Part shown: positions 8,020 to 15,695 of the stretch, in pieces
How positions within the stretch are numbered: the stretch's first letter is position 1
How the letters are laid out: each line of letters opens with the position of its first letter
Source: VAZQ01 sp046733355
Lineage (GTDB): Bacteria; Pseudomonadota; Alphaproteobacteria; Rhizobiales; Xanthobacteraceae
NCBI GenBank assembly: GCA_046733355.1
Contig: JBKPOZ010000173.1
Location: 1-64,000 of the forward strand
Length of the DNA: 64,000 bases
Reading direction: 5' to 3'
The notes under the pieces: generated by a model
Database searches by the model: none
The model's input: the letters and a program-made list of their open reading frames with translations, nothing else
Told to the model about the DNA's origin: nothing
Program-made: the position numbers and the translations under genes

Positions 8020-8668
8020 ATGGCGATCGCGCCTTCATACGCTCGAAGCGTATGAGCGAGAAATGGCCGAGCGGCGGCATGGCACGCCGCTCGATGAGCC
8101 GGATGTCAGGATGCGATGCGGCCCACTCTGCCAGCCGCCGCCAGGGAAATTCGGATCGCCAGCCCAGCTGCCGCGCAATCGGCGCAAACCCCTGTTCGAA
8201 GCTGCGGCGCAAGCCGCGCTCGGCGCCCAGATGATTGATGAGGATGATCTCGCCGCCTGGTCTCGTCACGCGCACGAATTCGTTGAGCGCTGTTTCCGGC
8301 TCCGGCAGAGCCGTCACCACATATTGCGCAACGACCGCGTCAAACAGACTGTCTGGAAGGGCCAGGCGACTCGCGTCCATGACAGCAAGCCCCGCCACGT
8401 GAGCAAGCGCGTGCCGCAGAACGCGCTGCTGCGCCTTGCGCAGCATCGGCTCCGAGTAATCGACTCCGATCACCCGGCTGCATGAAGGGTAATCGAGGAG
8501 CGAGATGCCGGTGCCAATCCCCACATCGAGCACACGGCCGCCCAGCCGCGCAGCCGCAGCGATGGATGCCCTGCGGCCGGCAGCGAACACGGCTCCGAAC
8601 ACAAAATCATAGACCGGCGCCCAGCGCGCATAGGCCTTGGCTACGGTATTGATGTCGATGTCCGCCAT
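7979..8668 (-). CDS. pmtA: Class I SAM methyltransferase, PmtA-type phosphatidylethanolamine N-methyltransferase
   Basis: The protein has 229 residues with SAM-binding motif I VLDVGIGTGIS (about 46-56), the acidic end of strand 2 in GVDYSEPML, and a motif II region FDAVVAQYVV. It closes with the GHFSLIRF segment typical of Rhodobacter-type PmtA. Such enzymes methylate phosphatidylethanolamine at the membrane surface towards phosphatidylcholine, a lipid of many alphaproteobacteria. The last 18 or so residues (KARSPCRMGERERNPSTR) come from a palindromic repeat and are not part of the conserved domain. AGGGGGC precedes the start. Substrate assignment rests on overall resemblance. Confidence 0.8.
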   Translation of the reverse strand: MADIDINTVAKAYARWAPVYDFVFGAVFAAGRRASIAAAARLGGRVLDVGIGTGISLLDYPSCSRVIGVDYSEPMLRKAQQRVLRHALAHVAGLAVMDASRLALPDSLFDAVVAQYVVTALPEPETALNEFVRVTRPGGEIILINHLGAERGLRRSFEQGFAPIARQLGWRSEFPWRRLAEWAASHPDIRLIERRAMPPLGHFSLIRFERMKARSPCRMGERERNPSTR

Positions 8669-8692
8669 GCCCCCTTCGACTCGGCGGAGCGG

Positions 8693-9877
8693 CTATGCGG
8701 GCGCCGCGGAAACGGTGCGTGCTGCGCGCTGCGACAGTGCCGCCGGCACGGCGCTGCGGATGAAACCGCCGCCCAGCACGCGTGCCTGCCCCTCGGCCGC
8801 ATCATAGAAGACACAGGCCTGACCGGGCGAGACGCCCTCCTCGCTCTCGACAAGATCAACTTCCACCCCGTCGGCACCCCGACTGAGCCATGCCGGCTGC
8901 GGCGGCCGGGTTGAGCGTACTTTGACAAAAACCTCGTGCCAGCCGGCGCACAGGGCAAGGTCGAGATCGCCCTCGCCGAGCCAGTTCACATCGCGCAGCT
9001 TGATGCGGCTGGTGCGCAAAGCCTCGCGCGGGCCGACCACAACGCGGCGTGCGGATGCATCGAGGCGAACCACGTACAACGGATACCCGGCGGCCACCCC
9101 CAAACCCCGGCGTTGGCCGACCGTGAAGTGAATGATGCCCGAATGCGAGCCCAGTACGCGCCCCTCGATGTCGACAATCTCCCCGGGCAGCGACGAGCCG
9201 GGCTTCAGGCGCTCGATCACCTCGCTGTAGCGGCCCGTCGGCACAAAGCAGATGTCCTGGCTGTCGTGTTTCTCCGCAACCGGAAGCGCGAACTCCCTGG
9301 CCAGCTGCCGGGTCTCGGCTTTGCTCAGATCGCCGAGAGGGAAACGCAGCGCATCGAGCTGCGCACGCGTTGTCGCGAACAGGAAATAGCTCTGGTCGCG
9401 CTCGCCTTCACGCGCCCGGTAGAGCGCACGACCGCCGCTCGGCAGCGCGCGCGACACCACATAGTGTCCCGTCGCGAGCACGCTCGCACCGAGCTCGCGC
9501 GCGGTGCTCAGCAGATCGCGGAACTTGATCGATTGGTTGCACTCTACGCAGGGTACTGGCGTCTCGCCGGCCACGTAGCTGTCCGCGAACTGCTCGATGA
9601 CCATTTCCCGGAAGCGATTCTCGTAGTCGAGAACGTAATGGGGAATGCCGAGCCGATCAGCCACGGCGCGCGCATCGTAGATGTCCTGCCCGGCGCAACA
9701 GGCGCCGGGCCGGTGCAGCGCGGCACCATGGTCGTACAGCTGCAGGGTCACTCCAATAACGTCATAGCCCTGCGCCTTGAGCAGCGCCGCCGTGACCGAC
9801 GAATCAACGCCGCCCGACATGGCCACCACCACGCGGGTATTCGGCGGGCAATCATCGAGGGCGGGGCGATCGAGCAT
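8693..9877 (-). CDS. mnmA: tRNA-uridine 2-sulfurtransferase MnmA
   Basis: MnmA adds sulfur to C2 of U34 in tRNA for Lys, Glu and Gln. The 394-residue protein has the PP-loop SGGVDSS at residues 21-27, the catalytic Cys110 in PVPCVECN, and the second Cys in SQDICFVP (about residue 208), with FTVGQRRGLG in the central domain. The C-terminal beta barrel ends in GQACVFYD and GGGFI, as usual. Length is normal. The gene is divergent from sciP, an arrangement also seen in other Hyphomicrobiales. It lies 24 bases upstream of pmtA on the same strand, so the two may be co-transcribed. Confidence 0.97.
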   Translation of the reverse strand: MLDRPALDDCPPNTRVVVAMSGGVDSSVTAALLKAQGYDVIGVTLQLYDHGAALHRPGACCAGQDIYDARAVADRLGIPHYVLDYENRFREMVIEQFADSYVAGETPVPCVECNQSIKFRDLLSTARELGASVLATGHYVVSRALPSGGRALYRAREGERDQSYFLFATTRAQLDALRFPLGDLSKAETRQLAREFALPVAEKHDSQDICFVPTGRYSEVIERLKPGSSLPGEIVDIEGRVLGSHSGIIHFTVGQRRGLGVAAGYPLYVVRLDASARRVVVGPREALRTSRIKLRDVNWLGEGDLDLALCAGWHEVFVKVRSTRPPQPAWLSRGADGVEVDLVESEEGVSPGQACVFYDAAEGQARVLGGGFIRSAVPAALSQRAARTVSAAPA

Positions 9878-10047
9878 GCACTCTGTCCGACGTTATGCAG
9901 GCGACGCACGCATGCCGCCGTATTATAGGCACTCGCTGCCGCTGCTGCACCGTCTTAACGCAATTGAAAGGATGCGCTTAGGCAAATTTTAAGCCGGGCC
10001 CGGTAGATTTGCACCCGAGTTTGTCAGTCGAGTGCGTGAGTTTGCTC

Positions 10048-10323
10048 ATGACTGAGCCCGTTCGACCCAGGGCCAAGTACGTCATCGGACCCGACGGCAG
10101 TCCGCTGACCATCGCCGATCTGCCGGCGCCCGGCACCAAACGCTGGGTCATTCGGCGCAAGGCCGAGGTGGTCGCGGCCGTGCGCGGCGGCCTGCTTTCG
10201 CTCGAGGAAGCCTGCAGCCGCTATACGCTCACGGTGGAGGAATTCCTCTCCTGGCAATACTCCATCGACCAGCACGGCCTGGCCGGCCTGCGCACCACGC
10301 GCATTCAACAGTACCGGCATTAG
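10048..10323 (+). CDS. sciP: CtrA inhibitor SciP (DUF1153)
   Basis: SciP is a small alphaproteobacterial HTH protein that binds CtrA and DNA and blocks CtrA-driven transcription in early G1. The 91-residue product matches the family along its whole length: PRAKYVIGPDGSPLTIADLP, RWVIRRKAEVVAAVRGGLLSLEEAC, RYTLTVEEFLSWQ and GLAGLRTTRIQQYR. The ATG at 10048 starts at the conserved MTEP; a GTG 15 bases upstream in frame is a possible alternative. The divergent region towards mnmA has a TTAAC half-site at 9955-9959 followed by CGCAATTGAAA. This partly fits a CtrA box, in line with CtrA control of sciP in Caulobacter, but the match is weak. Confidence 0.95.
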   Translation: MTEPVRPRAKYVIGPDGSPLTIADLPAPGTKRWVIRRKAEVVAAVRGGLLSLEEACSRYTLTVEEFLSWQYSIDQHGLAGLRTTRIQQYRH

Positions 10324-10337
10324 CCTTCTCTCATTAC

Positions 10338-10424
10338 GTCGTCATGGCCGGGCTTGTCCCGGCCATCCACGTCTTTGTGGCCTGAGGAAAAACGTGGATG
10401 CCCGGCACAAGGCCGGGCATGACA
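10338..10424. repeat. Palindromic repeat, GTCATGGCCGGG / CCCGGCATGAC family
   Basis: Two hairpins lie side by side: ggccgggcttgtcccggcc and cccggcacaaggccggg. They are bridged by ccacgt and acgtgg arms, so the whole element can also fold as one long stem. Sequences like this, with GTCATGGCCGGGCTTGTCCCGGCCATCC, are abundant in Bradyrhizobium relatives. Similar copies lie at 14730 and 20251. Confidence 0.75.
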
Positions 10425-10500
10425 GTGGAATGTCTTGCCATTAACCCGGCGGTAACTGCGAAGCAGGCAGTTCTCGCACGGTGGAGCTGTCTGCACGGGG

Positions 10501-10770
10501 ATGCAACGCGCCGTGACACCCAATGTCGCAAGCGGCTTTGAAGCAAGCGGCGTGGAAGGCCTCGTTGGGCGCACGCTGTTCGAGGTCGAGCGCAAGCTGA
10601 TTCTCAAGACGCTCGAGCACTGTGAGGGTAATCGCACGCGCGCGGCGCGCGTGCTTGGCATCTCGTTGCGCACCCTGCGCAACAAGTTGCGCGACTATGC
10701 GGCGACAGGCATAAGCGTGCCTGCTCCCCGTCCCTCGCAGAGCCGTCCGCATGAATGCTCCCGGCTTTGA
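10501..10770 (+). CDS. Stand-alone Fis-type HTH protein resembling the FlbD C-terminus
   Basis: This 89-residue protein lacks the receiver and AAA+ domains of NtrC-family regulators. It carries only the DNA-binding end: LVGRTLFEVERKLILKTLEHCEGNRTRAARVLGISLRTLRNKLRDY (about residues 21-66), which closely resembles the C-terminus of FlbD, the sigma-54-dependent flagellar regulator of alphaproteobacteria. The start at 10501 has GGTGGAG upstream but at a long distance. It overlaps the following SDR gene by 20 bases. It could be a remnant of flbD or a small DNA-binding protein in its own right. Its position next to sciP, another flagellar and cell-cycle regulator, is suggestive. Confidence 0.8.
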   Translation: MQRAVTPNVASGFEASGVEGLVGRTLFEVERKLILKTLEHCEGNRTRAARVLGISLRTLRNKLRDYAATGISVPAPRPSQSRPHECSRL

Positions 10771-11452
10771 AAACGCGCTGATCGTTGGTGCCGGCTCGGG
10801 CCTGAGCGCTTCGCTTGCGCGCCTGTTCGCCAAGCAAGGCATCAGGGTCGCACTGGCGGCGCGCAGCACGGATGATCTGGCTGCGCTTGCCAAGGAGACC
10901 GGCGCGCATGTCTTTGCCTGCGACGCCAGCGCACGCGCAAGTGTCGAGCGGCTGTTTGCCGACGTCGATCGCGCGCTGGGCTCGCCGCAGATCGTCATCT
11001 ATAACGCGAGCGCACGCGCGCGCGGCCCCTTCATCGAGCTTGATCCCGGCGAGGTGGAAAGGGCGCTCGCGGTGACCGCCTTCGGCGGCTTTCTCGTCGG
11101 CCAGCAGGCGGCGCAGCGCATGGTGCCGAATGGACACGGCGCAATCCTCTTCACCGGCGCCTCGGCCAGCGTGAAGGGCTATCCGCAATCGGCGCCGTTC
11201 GCGATGGGGAAGTTCGCGCTGCGCGGCCTCGCCCAGAGCATGGCGCGGGAGCTTGCGCCGCTTGGCATTCATGTCGCCCATGTCGTCGTCGATGGAGCGA
11301 TCAGGAGCCCGCAGCGTCTCGATCCACCCGATCGCCCCGACAGCTTCCTCGATCCCGACGCGATTGCGGCAAACTACCTCCACCTGATTCACCAGCCGCG
11401 CAGCGCCTGGACCTGGGAGATCGAGCTGCGCCCCTGGGTCGAGAAGTTTTAG
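10751..11452 (+). CDS. SDR-family protein with Phe in place of the catalytic Tyr
   Basis: The 233-residue protein has a Rossmann N-terminus with VGAGSGLSASLA (about 12-23) and the NAS segment corresponding to NNAG (85-87). At the active site Ser138-140 and Lys154 are present, but the expected Tyr is Phe150 (APFAMGK). I recall related proteobacterial sequences with FAxAKFGLR here, so this may mark a subfamily rather than a mutation. Enzymatic function is therefore uncertain. It ends LRPWVEKF and overlaps the FlbD-like gene, probably forming one transcript. Confidence 0.8.
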   Translation: MNAPGFENALIVGAGSGLSASLARLFAKQGIRVALAARSTDDLAALAKETGAHVFACDASARASVERLFADVDRALGSPQIVIYNASARARGPFIELDPGEVERALAVTAFGGFLVGQQAAQRMVPNGHGAILFTGASASVKGYPQSAPFAMGKFALRGLAQSMARELAPLGIHVAHVVVDGAIRSPQRLDPPDRPDSFLDPDAIAANYLHLIHQPRSAWTWEIELRPWVEKF

Positions 11453-11453
11453 T

Positions 11454-11520
11454 GGCCCGCATGAGCGAAGCGAGATGCGGGGAGGAAACCCCGGATATCG
11501 CTGCGCTCATCCGGGCTACA
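11454..11520. repeat. Palindromic repeat, GTAGCCCGG family
   Basis: Left arm ggcccgcatgagcgaagcgagatgcgggg, right arm ccccggatatcgctgcgctcatccgggctac. It starts two bases after the TAG stop of the SDR gene and lies between convergent genes. It belongs with the copies at 1526, 53363, 54861 and 57449. Confidence 0.75.
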
Positions 11521-11530
11521 TGGCTTTAGC

Positions 11531-12490
11531 TCAGTTCTCGAGTCCCATCGGCACGTTCTTGTTCTCGCTTTTGAGCTGCATGCCCGCCATCAGCGCCATG
11601 GTCTCCATCAGCGCCGCAAAGTCCTTTTGCAGATATTCCTCCGCGTCCGGCTTGCGCGTGGCGGCGCCGAAATGGGTTTGCAGCACTTCGCGGGTGGCGG
11701 CGGTCACCGGCATCGGCACGTCCCATTCGCGGCTGAGCTCGAGCCCAAGATCGAGATCCTTGCGCAAAAGCTCGGGCGTGAAAGTCGTCGTCCAGTCGAG
11801 ATTGACCAGAGCCGGGGTTTTGTAGCGCGTGAACATCGAGCCCATGACGCTGTTGTTCATGAAGGCGAGAAAGGCGTGGCGCGGCACGCCCATCTTGTTG
11901 GCAAGCAGCGTGATCTCGATCAGGTTCTCGATAACGACCCCGAGCATCACGTTGTGCGCGATCTTGCACACGCGGGCGAGCTCGCCTTCGCCGACGTAGG
12001 AGACGCCCTGCGGCGCGATCGCTTCCAGAATCGGCGTGATCTTCTTGCAGGCCGCCTCGTTTCCGGAGATCACGGCGGAAAGCCTGCCGGCCTTGATCAC
12101 CTTGGCATTGCCGCTCACCGGCGCGGCAACGAACTCGCTTCCCAGCTGGCTCAAGCGGTCGCGGATGTGGGCCGACTCCTCGACCGAAATGGTCGAGCAG
12201 TCGACAAAGATCTTCGGAATCTTTCCGCCGTGTCCGGTGATGCTGTTTTTTCCGAAATAGACCTGATCGAGATCCTTGCCGGTCGAGACGATGGAGAACA
12301 CCACGTCCGCGTCTTTGATCTCGAGGAGATTGTCCCGGATCGTGGCACCGAGCTTCGCCAGCGGCTCGGCCTTGGCCCGCGTGCGGTTCCAGACGGCGAC
12401 GTCGTAGCCGGCCTTCAACAGGCGCTCGATCATGGGGTAGCCCATGCGTCCCGTGCCGATCCACGCGATCTTTTCCTTGCTCACTGCCAC
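11531..12490 (-). CDS. Beta-hydroxyacid dehydrogenase (3-hydroxyisobutyrate dehydrogenase family)
   Basis: The 319-residue protein has the NAD(P)-binding motif IAWIGTGRMGYPM at residues 8-20 and the substrate-loop region FVDCSTISVEES. APVSGNAKVIKAGRLS corresponds to the DAPVSGG motif, and the catalytic Lys lies in KIAHNVMLG. Family members oxidise 3-hydroxyisobutyrate, tartronate semialdehyde, 6-phosphogluconate-like acids or sulfolactaldehyde-type substrates. The substrate here cannot be told from sequence. It is divergent from the LVIVD gene, 63 bases apart, and converges with the SDR gene. Confidence 0.88.
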   Translation of the reverse strand: MAVSKEKIAWIGTGRMGYPMIERLLKAGYDVAVWNRTRAKAEPLAKLGATIRDNLLEIKDADVVFSIVSTGKDLDQVYFGKNSITGHGGKIPKIFVDCSTISVEESAHIRDRLSQLGSEFVAAPVSGNAKVIKAGRLSAVISGNEAACKKITPILEAIAPQGVSYVGEGELARVCKIAHNVMLGVVIENLIEITLLANKMGVPRHAFLAFMNNSVMGSMFTRYKTPALVNLDWTTTFTPELLRKDLDLGLELSREWDVPMPVTAATREVLQTHFGAATRKPDAEEYLQKDFAALMETMALMAGMQLKSENKNVPMGLEN

Positions 12491-12553
12491 ATTCTCCTTG
12501 CATTGCGGGCGTCACCTTAGACTAATCGCTCCAAGGGAGGCAAAGGAGCACTC

Positions 12554-13798
12554 ATGTTTGTCGCGGAAGGACGACCGCTGGGACAGTCCAGCAGCGGACC
12601 GGTGACCTGGAACTTCAATCTGCTCGCCCATCACGAGCTCGACGGGTTCGGCGGCATGGGCGAAGGCATGTCGGTTCAGATCGCGCCCGACGGGCGCCGC
12701 ATCCTTTGGCTCGCACACGAGAGCGCGCCCAAGAACTTCACTGCTGTCGATGTTTCCGATCCGCGCCAGCCGAACATCGTGGTGCAGACCGATTTGCCGC
12801 ATGCCTACATGCGCTCGAATTCGCTCGAGACGTGCGGCAATCTGATGGCGGTCGCCTATCAGACGCAAAAACCCGGGCAGCAGCCGGCCGGCTTCGAACT
12901 GTTTGACATCTCGCAACCCGAGCGGCCGCGCTCAATTTCTTTTTACGACTGCTCGGGGATTGCCTCCCGCGGCGTGCACCAGCTCTGGTTCTGTGACGGC
13001 GAATACGTGCACGCGGCCGCAGGCGCGGCTGACTTTACCCCAACACATGCATTGGATGATCAGTTCTATCGCTGCTTCGACGTGCGCAATCCATCGAAAC
13101 CTGCGGAGGTCGGACGCTGGTGGATGCCCGGCTCGCGCCAGGGCGACAGCGCGGCGCCACCACCGCGCCATGCGCTCGACAAGGGCTATCGCGCGCACAA
13201 CACGAATGTCTATCCGCAAAAGCCGGACCGCTGCTATCTCGCCTACATCGATGGCGGCATGTTCATTCTCGACATCGCCGACCAGTCGCGGCCCAAGGTG
13301 GTGTCGCACTGGACAAATTCGCCGCCGTATACGGGCTTCATGCACACAGCGATGCCGCTCTTCGAGCGCGGTCTGGTGGTAGTGACCGATGAATCGACTG
13401 AGGACAACGCCGCCGACTGGCCGAAGCTCATCTGGATCCTTGATGCGCGCGCGGAGCAAAATCTCGTTCCCATTTCCACCTGCCCAATGCCCGATCCAAA
13501 GGACTTCGCGCATGCGGGCCGCTTCGGGGCGCACAACATCCACGAGAACGTGCCACTGCCCACCGCTTGGCAACCGGAAAACATCGTGCTCGGCACGTTC
13601 TTCAATGGCGGGCTGCGCGCCTATGACATCTCGAACGCCTATGCGCCCACGGAGGTCGGCGTATTCATTCCGCCCGCCCCTGCCCGCGCTCCGACCGGCA
13701 CCATTCAGCTCAACGATGTGTTCGTGGACGAGCGCGGCATCGTTTATACCGTCGACCGGCACGCGGGCGGCCTCTACATCCTCGAGATGAATTTCTGA
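12554..13798 (+). CDS. LVIVD-type beta-propeller protein
   Basis: This 414-residue protein is built of repeats with the pattern (hydrophobic)DVSDPxxP: AVDVSDPRQPNIV, LFDISQPERPRSI, CFDVRNPSKPAEV, ILDIADQSRPKVV and AYDISNAYAPTEV. This is typical of LVIVD-repeat propellers. His-rich loops (RAHNTNVYP, FMHTAMP, HNIHENV) may bind metal or substrate. No signal peptide is seen, so it is likely cytoplasmic. AAGGAGC precedes ATG 12554. The function is unknown. It is divergent from a hydroxyacid dehydrogenase, and CoA-transferase and oxidoreductase genes follow, which suggests a link to catabolism. Confidence 0.8.
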   Translation: MFVAEGRPLGQSSSGPVTWNFNLLAHHELDGFGGMGEGMSVQIAPDGRRILWLAHESAPKNFTAVDVSDPRQPNIVVQTDLPHAYMRSNSLETCGNLMAVAYQTQKPGQQPAGFELFDISQPERPRSISFYDCSGIASRGVHQLWFCDGEYVHAAAGAADFTPTHALDDQFYRCFDVRNPSKPAEVGRWWMPGSRQGDSAAPPPRHALDKGYRAHNTNVYPQKPDRCYLAYIDGGMFILDIADQSRPKVVSHWTNSPPYTGFMHTAMPLFERGLVVVTDESTEDNAADWPKLIWILDARAEQNLVPISTCPMPDPKDFAHAGRFGAHNIHENVPLPTAWQPENIVLGTFFNGGLRAYDISNAYAPTEVGVFIPPAPARAPTGTIQLNDVFVDERGIVYTVDRHAGGLYILEMNF

Positions 13799-13816
13799 AT
13801 CCAAATGGGGTAAGGT

Positions 13817-13901
13817 GTAGGATGGGTTGAGGCGCGGAGCGCCGAAACCCATCATCCGTCGAAAGGAATCGGTGGGTTTCGCTTCGCTCAATCCACCCTA
13901 C
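13817..13901. repeat. Palindromic repeat, GTAGGATGGGTT / CCACCCTAC family
   Basis: Ends are gtaggatgggttgaggcgcggagcgc and gcttcgctcaatccaccctac, with an inner pair gaaacccatcat / ggtgggtttc. The element lies between the LVIVD gene and the CoA-transferase gene, with its right end 12 bases before the latter's start codon. No ribosome binding site is obvious in that short gap. Confidence 0.75.
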
Positions 13902-13912
13902 GAATCCGTGCC

Positions 13913-14806
13913 ATGCTCGCTCGTTCGCTCGAGGAAGCCCTCGCACCCATTGCCAACGGCTGCGTGCTCGCGGTGCCCCGCGACCCGTCGGGCGTCGCGA
14001 TGGAAGCGACGCGCGCGCTGATCAGACGCGGCGTGAAAGACCTGCATCTGATCACGGTGCCCACATCGAGCCTGCAGGCCGACCTGCTCATCGGCGCGGG
14101 GGCGGTGGCGCACATCGAGACATCGGCGGTAAGCCTCGGCGAATTCGGACCGGCGCCGCGTTTCACCGCCGCAGTCGTGGCGGGCAGCATCAGAGTGAAG
14201 GATACGACGTGCCCGGCGCTGCACGCCGCATTGCAGGCGACGGAAAAAGGCGTGCCTTTCATCCCGCTGCGCGGCCTGATCGGCTCGGACGTGCTCGCGC
14301 ACCGGTCCGACTGGAAGGTGACCAACAATCCCTTTGGCGAGAATGATCCAATCGTATTACTGCCGGCGATCAGACCCGATGTCGCCCTCTTTCACGCCGC
14401 CATGGCGGATCGGCACGGCAACGTATGGATCGGGCGCGACCGCGAGCTTGCGGTGATGGCACACGCGGCGGCAAAGACCGTTGTCACGGTCGAACGCCTG
14501 CACGATGGCAACCTGCTCGATGATCCCCATCTCGCGGCAGGAACGTTGAGCGGCTTTTATGTGGATAGCGTTGCGGTGGCGGCTCGCGGATGCTGGCCGC
14601 TCGCACTTGCCCACGATTATCCCGCCGACCGCGCTCACCTGCAAGAATATGTGCGCCTCGCCGCGACCACCGAAGGCTTCGCGCGCTATCTCGATCAGTA
14701 CGTGCTCGCCAAACGTGCGGCTCCTCCACTCGTCACCCGCGGGCTTGACCCGCGGGTCCATCTTTCTTCGCAAGAAGATGGATTGCCGGGACAAGCCCGG
14801 CAATGA
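13913..14806 (+). CDS. Class I CoA-transferase-like alpha subunit (GctA/IpdA type)
   Basis: The 297-residue protein resembles glutaconate CoA-transferase subunit A. It shows a MEATRALIRRGVKDLHLITVPTS segment, the Gly-rich GAGAVAHIETSAVSLGEFG loop, PFIPLRGLIGSDVL, and HAAMADRHGNVWIGRDRELAVMAHAAKTV-type blocks. Such enzymes move CoA between acids; the IpdAB branch instead opens rings by hydrolysis in steroid catabolism. The last 25 or so residues (PLVTRGLDPRVHLSSQED...) are encoded by a palindromic repeat. The stop overlaps the ATG of the beta subunit gene. The substrate is unknown. Confidence 0.85.
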   Translation: MLARSLEEALAPIANGCVLAVPRDPSGVAMEATRALIRRGVKDLHLITVPTSSLQADLLIGAGAVAHIETSAVSLGEFGPAPRFTAAVVAGSIRVKDTTCPALHAALQATEKGVPFIPLRGLIGSDVLAHRSDWKVTNNPFGENDPIVLLPAIRPDVALFHAAMADRHGNVWIGRDRELAVMAHAAAKTVVTVERLHDGNLLDDPHLAAGTLSGFYVDSVAVAARGCWPLALAHDYPADRAHLQEYVRLAATTEGFARYLDQYVLAKRAAPPLVTRGLDPRVHLSSQEDGLPGQARQ

Positions 14807-14810
14807 CGAC
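14730..14810. repeat. Palindromic repeat spanning a gene junction
   Basis: Member of the GTCA..CCCGG family: cgtcacccgcgggcttgacccgcgggtcc, then aaaga-type arms tctttcttcgcaagaaga, then gattgccgggacaagcccggcaatgac. It encodes the C-terminus of the alpha subunit. Its right end ATGAC supplies both the TGA stop of that gene and the ATG start of the next. Confidence 0.8.
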
Positions 14811-15561
14811 GAGAATGTTTGCACAACAATACCGCGACGAAGAGCTGCTGGCCGATGTGATCGCGGCCCTGATTGGGCAGGTGCGTCACGTCGCGGTCGG
14901 CAATGCATCGCCCATTCCGGCTGCGGCCGCATTGCTCGCTCGCGCGCGCGGACACGGCAGGCCGTGCGTCTCGCTGCTCGGCAGTCGCCGGCACACGTTC
15001 TTCACTGACGGCGGGCGCGAATTGTTCGACTGCGCCGGCCAGGGCCGCATCGACGTCTTCTTTCTCTCGGGCGGCCAGATCGACGGACAAGCGAACATCA
15101 ATCTCGTGAGCGTCGGCGTCTACGAGCATCCGAAAGTGCGTTTTCCCGGCTCGTTCGGCTCGGCCTATCTGTATTATGTCGTCCCAAAGGTCATCCTGTT
15201 CCGGCTGGATCACACGCGCCGCACGCTCGTCGAGAAAGTGGATTTCGTCAGCGCGCCCGGGATCACTCCCGCGAATGTTTACCGGCCCGGCGGACCCATT
15301 GCGCTGGTCACCAGCCGCTGCCTGTTCAGCTTTGATCGCGAGCGCGGGCGCTTCCACCTCGTGAGCGTGCATCCCGGTCACACGCAGGCCGAGATCGCCG
15401 AACAGACCGGCTTCGATTTCGATTGCGCAGAACGCGTGCCGTTCACGCCTGCTCCGTCCGCCGAGACCCTGCGCCTGCTGCGCTCCGAAATTGCGCCACA
15501 ACTCGCCGAAACCTATCCGCGTTTTGCGCAGGAGGTGTTCGGTGTCGCTCTGGCAGGGTAG
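14803..15561 (+). CDS. Class I CoA-transferase-like beta subunit (GctB/IpdB type)
   Basis: The 252-residue protein pairs with the alpha subunit upstream. It shows VAVGNASPIPAAAALLARARG near the N-terminus, DVFFLSGGQIDGQANINLVSVG in the middle, and FVSAPGITPANVYRPGGPIALVTSRCLFSFD towards the end, as in GctB-like proteins. By eye, the catalytic Glu of true transferases (ESG in glutaconate CoA-transferase) is replaced here by LLGSRR, so hydrolase-like chemistry of the IpdAB kind is possible. The ATG at 14803 overlaps the upstream TGA. A second ATG at 14815 lies beyond the repeat and could be the true start. Confidence 0.85.
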   Translation: MTTRMFAQQYRDEELLADVIAALIGQVRHVAVGNASPIPAAAALLARARGHGRPCVSLLGSRRHTFFTDGGRELFDCAGQGRIDVFFLSGGQIDGQANINLVSVGVYEHPKVRFPGSFGSAYLYYVVPKVILFRLDHTRRTLVEKVDFVSAPGITPANVYRPGGPIALVTSRCLFSFDRERGRFHLVSVHPGHTQAEIAEQTGFDFDCAERVPFTPAPSAETLRLLRSEIAPQLAETYPRFAQEVFGVALAG

Positions 15562-15596
15562 CGCCGCTTTGGCCCATTCGGTAAATCTCACTTGCT

Positions 15597-15632
15597 GCAG
15601 GATGGGTTGAGCGAAGCGAAACCCATCACCAT
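15597..15632. repeat. Short palindrome of the GGATGGGTT / AACCCATC family
   Basis: A half-length copy (caggatgggttgagcgaagcgaaacccatcacc) with seven to eight pairing bases around a gagcgaagcg loop. It lies in the gap between the CoA-transferase beta gene and the first Gfo/Idh/MocA gene. It may form a stem-loop in the transcript but has no T-tract. Confidence 0.55.
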
Positions 15633-15695
15633 TCCAGAAAACCAATGGCGCGTTATACGGCGCTGCGCGCCTGAGCCACCCCAGGGAGGACGCGC

